Shown: positions 61,956 through 64,000 of the stretch, piece after piece
How the letters are laid out: the number at the start of each line of letters is the position of its first letter
How positions within the stretch are numbered: the first letter of the stretch is position 1
NCBI GenBank assembly: GCA_015179025.1
Contig: WHUX01000013.1
Location: 558,001-622,000 of the forward strand
Direction: 5' to 3'
Length of the DNA: 64,000 bases
Source of the DNA: Terfezia claveryi
Taxonomy: Eukaryota; Ascomycota; Pezizomycetes; Pezizales; Pezizaceae
Made by a program: the position numbers and the translations under genes
Notes under the pieces: model-generated
The model's database searches: none
Seen by the model: only the letters and a program-made list of their open reading frames with translations
Told to the model about the DNA's origin: nothing

Positions 61956-61991
61956 TAACTTATACCGTGCCAACCAGACTAACTTATACCG
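61956..61991. repeat. 12-bp insertion between perfect 12-bp direct repeats
   Basis: TAACTTATACCG occurs at 61956-61967 and 61980-61991. The only sequence between is TGCCAACCAGAC (61968-61979), the same as the right end of the 34-bp element at 44226-44259. This is what a near-complete excision, or a minimal insertion with a 12-bp target duplication, would leave. Confidence 0.7.
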
Positions 61992-62161
61992 GTAGTATAA
62001 ATGGGATAATCAGGTTAGAGGCAAAGGGGCCAGGGACGAAGGAACCCGACAAGGAAGCCCTCTCAGCCCCAGTCATCTTCTTTATTTACATCTCTCGAAC
62101 TCCAACCGAGCCACTGAGGCCTGTCAGGACATCCGCCTATACAATAGGAACACCGCACACA

Positions 62162-62198
62162 TATAACTTAGTCTGGTTGGCACCTACTGTATAACTAG
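62162..62198. repeat. GTCTGGTTGGCAC insertion with imperfect direct repeats
   Basis: TATAACTTAG (62162-62171) and TATAACTAG (62190-62198) flank a segment containing GTCTGGTTGGCAC. The repeats differ by one T. The motif is in the opposite orientation to the copy at 61968. Confidence 0.45.
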
Positions 62199-62297
62199 TC
62201 AGATTACCTAAGTATCTCTGTACAATTGACTCTCGCCTTCACCCCATCCGCACACACAACGCCATTCCGCGCACACAACCCCATCCGCAGACACAAA

Positions 62298-63342
62298 ATG
62301 TCTTTGCACACGTACGACGAGGTCGTGAAATGGGATCATCACAAGCTTCTAGAATGGCTTCAATGTCAAGAGCCGATAACTCTAGAAAAGGATTTAGACG
62401 AGTTGGAAGCATGCAGATCAAGCAAAGTTCCGGGGTCGGTTTTTCTGCAAGAGAGCACTGTCTTTCTTTCGGTCATGCGGCGTTCCTCTTGGAGTTGCAT
62501 GACGTATTGAGTTACTGGGAGAGCAGTTTAGAGACAATCAAAAGAAACGCAAGGCGGAGTTTGACGAGGAACCACAAGTGAAGAGCTATCTACCAGAAGC
62601 CCGAAAACAGTATACAGGTATAGATTTTCCCGATTCCATTTTTTAAGCCAAGTGGTTTTGCTACGCTGTATTAGCTCTATAAAGAGGGAGGGCTAAATAG
62701 AACATAGAACTCCGCGAGCAGGTCTCAAGAATCTCTACTTAATTTGGACGACTACTGTGACCCATCTTGCTGTCAGATGTTGCCATTCATGTTTGTTGGT
62801 GCAATTCCAAGGGATCGTTTTGTTCCCGACGAAGAAGGGAGGTTTGAGTATTATGGCCGTGAAAAGCTTCGCGACCTATATGAGTATGAGGCAGTGAAAT
62901 CCATGAGAATTCAAGGTACTCGGAAGTATTTTCTTCACGGGACAAATGATACTGGCAAGACCTATATTCTTGCGGCCCTGACCTGTCCCTTGTTTGTGGA
63001 AGGGGTAAAGATAGTTTACCTCCCAGACTGCCGGGAAGTTGCTCTGTGATACAGTACCTGCAATCCGCATTGCGTTTAACCTTCACTGGGGCTGGACAAC
63101 ATTATGAACAGTCACTTTCCAGCGCTGAAAGTACCGGAGATCTGATAAATTTTTGCACGGCAAGGTCATCAGAGTCAATGCGCCTTTTATTCGTTATTGA
63201 TCAAGTAAATGCTCTGGGACCCAGGGATGAAGAATCGGACAGGTTTCCTCTTGACATCAAACGGAGCGTACGGACTCTCCTGGATACGGCCACATCAAGC
63301 CATATGAAGCTGTCAAGTTTAAGTGGCAATTATACCAAATAG
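62298..63342 (+). pseudogene. Frameshifted P-loop NTPase relic, Crinkler (CRN)-like
   Basis: Coding-like sequence begins with an ATG at 62298 (MSLHTYDEVVKW...) and continues in at least three different frames to about 62620. After a gap of about 120 bases it resumes at 62744-63049 and then, one frame over, at 63046-63342. The third part has a GREKL...L segment, an intact Walker A (HGTNDTGKT, 62939-62962) and a YLPDCRE segment. The fourth has a Walker B-like LLFVIDQVNAL (about 63183-63215). This order recalls the P-loop NTPase of Crinkler-type effectors and related transposon-associated proteins; the family call is from motif order. The breaks (near 62440-62520, 62520-62570 and 63047) and the missing C-terminal effector region make it non-functional as it stands. 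Two GTCTGG-motif copies lie on either side (62171 and 63535). Confidence 0.5.
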
Positions 63343-63760
63343 GGAGAGATGCACAAATGGTGGGGCAAATATGAAAGATTATACCGATCCGATTCCGTGA
63401 GGAGGATAAAGCTGAGATTTAAGACTTACTAGGGAACATGCCCATTCTACTCAATGTCTTGCTAAAGCTGGATCGTAATGCTACTGACATGCAGTCTCAA
63501 GCGAATGAAATCTCGAAGAGGACTGTTACGGGGTAGTCTGGTTGGCACAAGCCCCCCGCCAAACGGAGGTTACGGTGGGGATTGTGATAGCCCCGATAAG
63601 AGCTAGATAAGATAATTGTCGGATGTTTTTAGCTTAGGGACAGTTGAATAAATAGCTTAGCTTAGTCAGGCCTACAAGAAGTGGCTATAAAGGCCCAGCG
63701 GTAGAGACTTAAGAAGGACATCATCATAGAAATCGAAAAAGACATCGATCGAACGAGACA
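63343..63760. other. Intergenic stretch
   Basis: Downstream of the NTPase relic. It contains a GTCTGGTTGGCACAAGCCCC motif at 63536-63555 with short GTTACGG repeats around it (63525-63531 and 63569-63575). No gene is seen. Confidence 0.4.
63525..63575. repeat. GTCTGGTTGGCACAAGCCCC motif with 7-bp flanking repeats
   Basis: GTTACGG at 63525-63531 and 63569-63575 flank a segment that begins near GTCTGG. The left end is the longest match to the complement of the right end of the 34-bp element. The right end lacks a clear CCAGAC, so this copy is truncated or diverged. Confidence 0.4.
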
Positions 63761-63931
63761 GAGAAATAAGTCACATAACGAGCATACACACATACCGAGA
63801 CACCGAGACACCTTGATGGAGAAATAAGTTACATAACGAGCATACACACATACCGAGACGCAGAGACACCGTGATAGAGAAATAAGTCACATAAGGAGCA
63901 TACACACATACCGAGACACCGAGGCACCGTG
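63761..63931. repeat. 58-bp tandem repeat, three copies
   Basis: Copies start with GAGAAATAAG at 63761, 63819 and 63877 and share ACATAA(C/G)GAGCATACAC followed by ACCGAGAC. The copies differ at a few positions, and the third fades out near 63931. Confidence 0.85.
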
Positions 63932-64000
63932 AACCCAGACTGTACGCCGACAAACAACCAACAAGACAAGCCCTTCTTCTTCCATGTGGGTTTTGGGTCT

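Larger units (their letters stand above)
60585..62297. other. Gene-free stretch with clustered GTCTGG motifs
   Basis: No gene is supported. Between 61570 and 62200 there are four copies of the CCAGAC/GTCTGG motif, two of them inside or beside direct repeats. Confidence 0.45.

Noticed and set aside
1..64000. CRISPR arrays, rRNA genes, intact tRNAs
   Set aside because: Looked for repeat-spacer arrays, rRNA-like conserved blocks and TTCGANTC-centred cloverleafs on both strands; none found.

Overview
The window reads as nuclear DNA of a filamentous ascomycete (Pezizomycotina, possibly Pezizomycetes). The evidence is short GT-AG introns with CTAAC/CTGAC-like branch sites, large low-complexity proteins, ascomycete-type C2H2 zinc-finger proteins, an AAA ATPase of a fungal type, a small secreted protein resembling the PhiA cell-wall family, and long gene-poor stretches with microsatellites and decayed coding sequence. 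No rRNA, intact tRNA, CRISPR array or bacterial-type operon was seen. The species call is inference.

Layout. 1-10.7 kb is gene-poor: it holds a tiny two-exon Cys-rich protein (6601-6939) and three stretches of probable decayed coding sequence (2486-3825, 6166-6459, 7377-8431, all minus). 10.8-20.7 kb is gene-rich: a 1259-residue protein with His/Tyr clusters and Cys patches (+), a secreted PSGY-repeat protein with a predicted C-terminal membrane segment (-), a 70-residue small protein (+) and a 301-residue disordered protein (-). 20.7-31.3 kb is about 10.6 kb without a convincing gene; it holds a pol III-box (tRNA/SINE-like) relic and an inverted repeat. 31.3-36.6 kb carries two adjacent minus-strand C2H2 genes, one with two apparent frame breaks, at least one in a homopolymer. 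36.7-47.4 kb is gene-free apart from repeats and short insertions. 47.5-52.0 kb is a single 1504-residue C2H2 protein (-). 54.7-57.6 kb is a three-exon AAA ATPase (+). 59.7-60.4 kb is the PhiA-like secreted protein (-). 62.3-63.3 kb is a frameshifted P-loop NTPase relic of Crinkler-like type, followed by a 58-bp tandem repeat.

The most unusual observation is a dispersed short motif (GTCTGGTTGGCAC and its complement). At several sites it sits exactly between perfect 12-13 bp direct repeats: 34 bp at 44226-44259, 20 bp at 45941-45960 and 12 bp at 61968-61979. Other copies have imperfect flanking repeats (7779-7809, 62162-62198, 63525-63575). This looks like micro-insertions or transposon footprints with unusually long target duplications, and one copy interrupts a decayed reading frame.

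Functionally the genes do not form a pathway. Three are probable nuclear zinc-finger regulators of one broad ascomycete superfamily, two are secreted or cell-surface proteins, and one is an AAA+ ATPase. Exon structures were worked out by eye from splice signals and frame; no transcript evidence was available.
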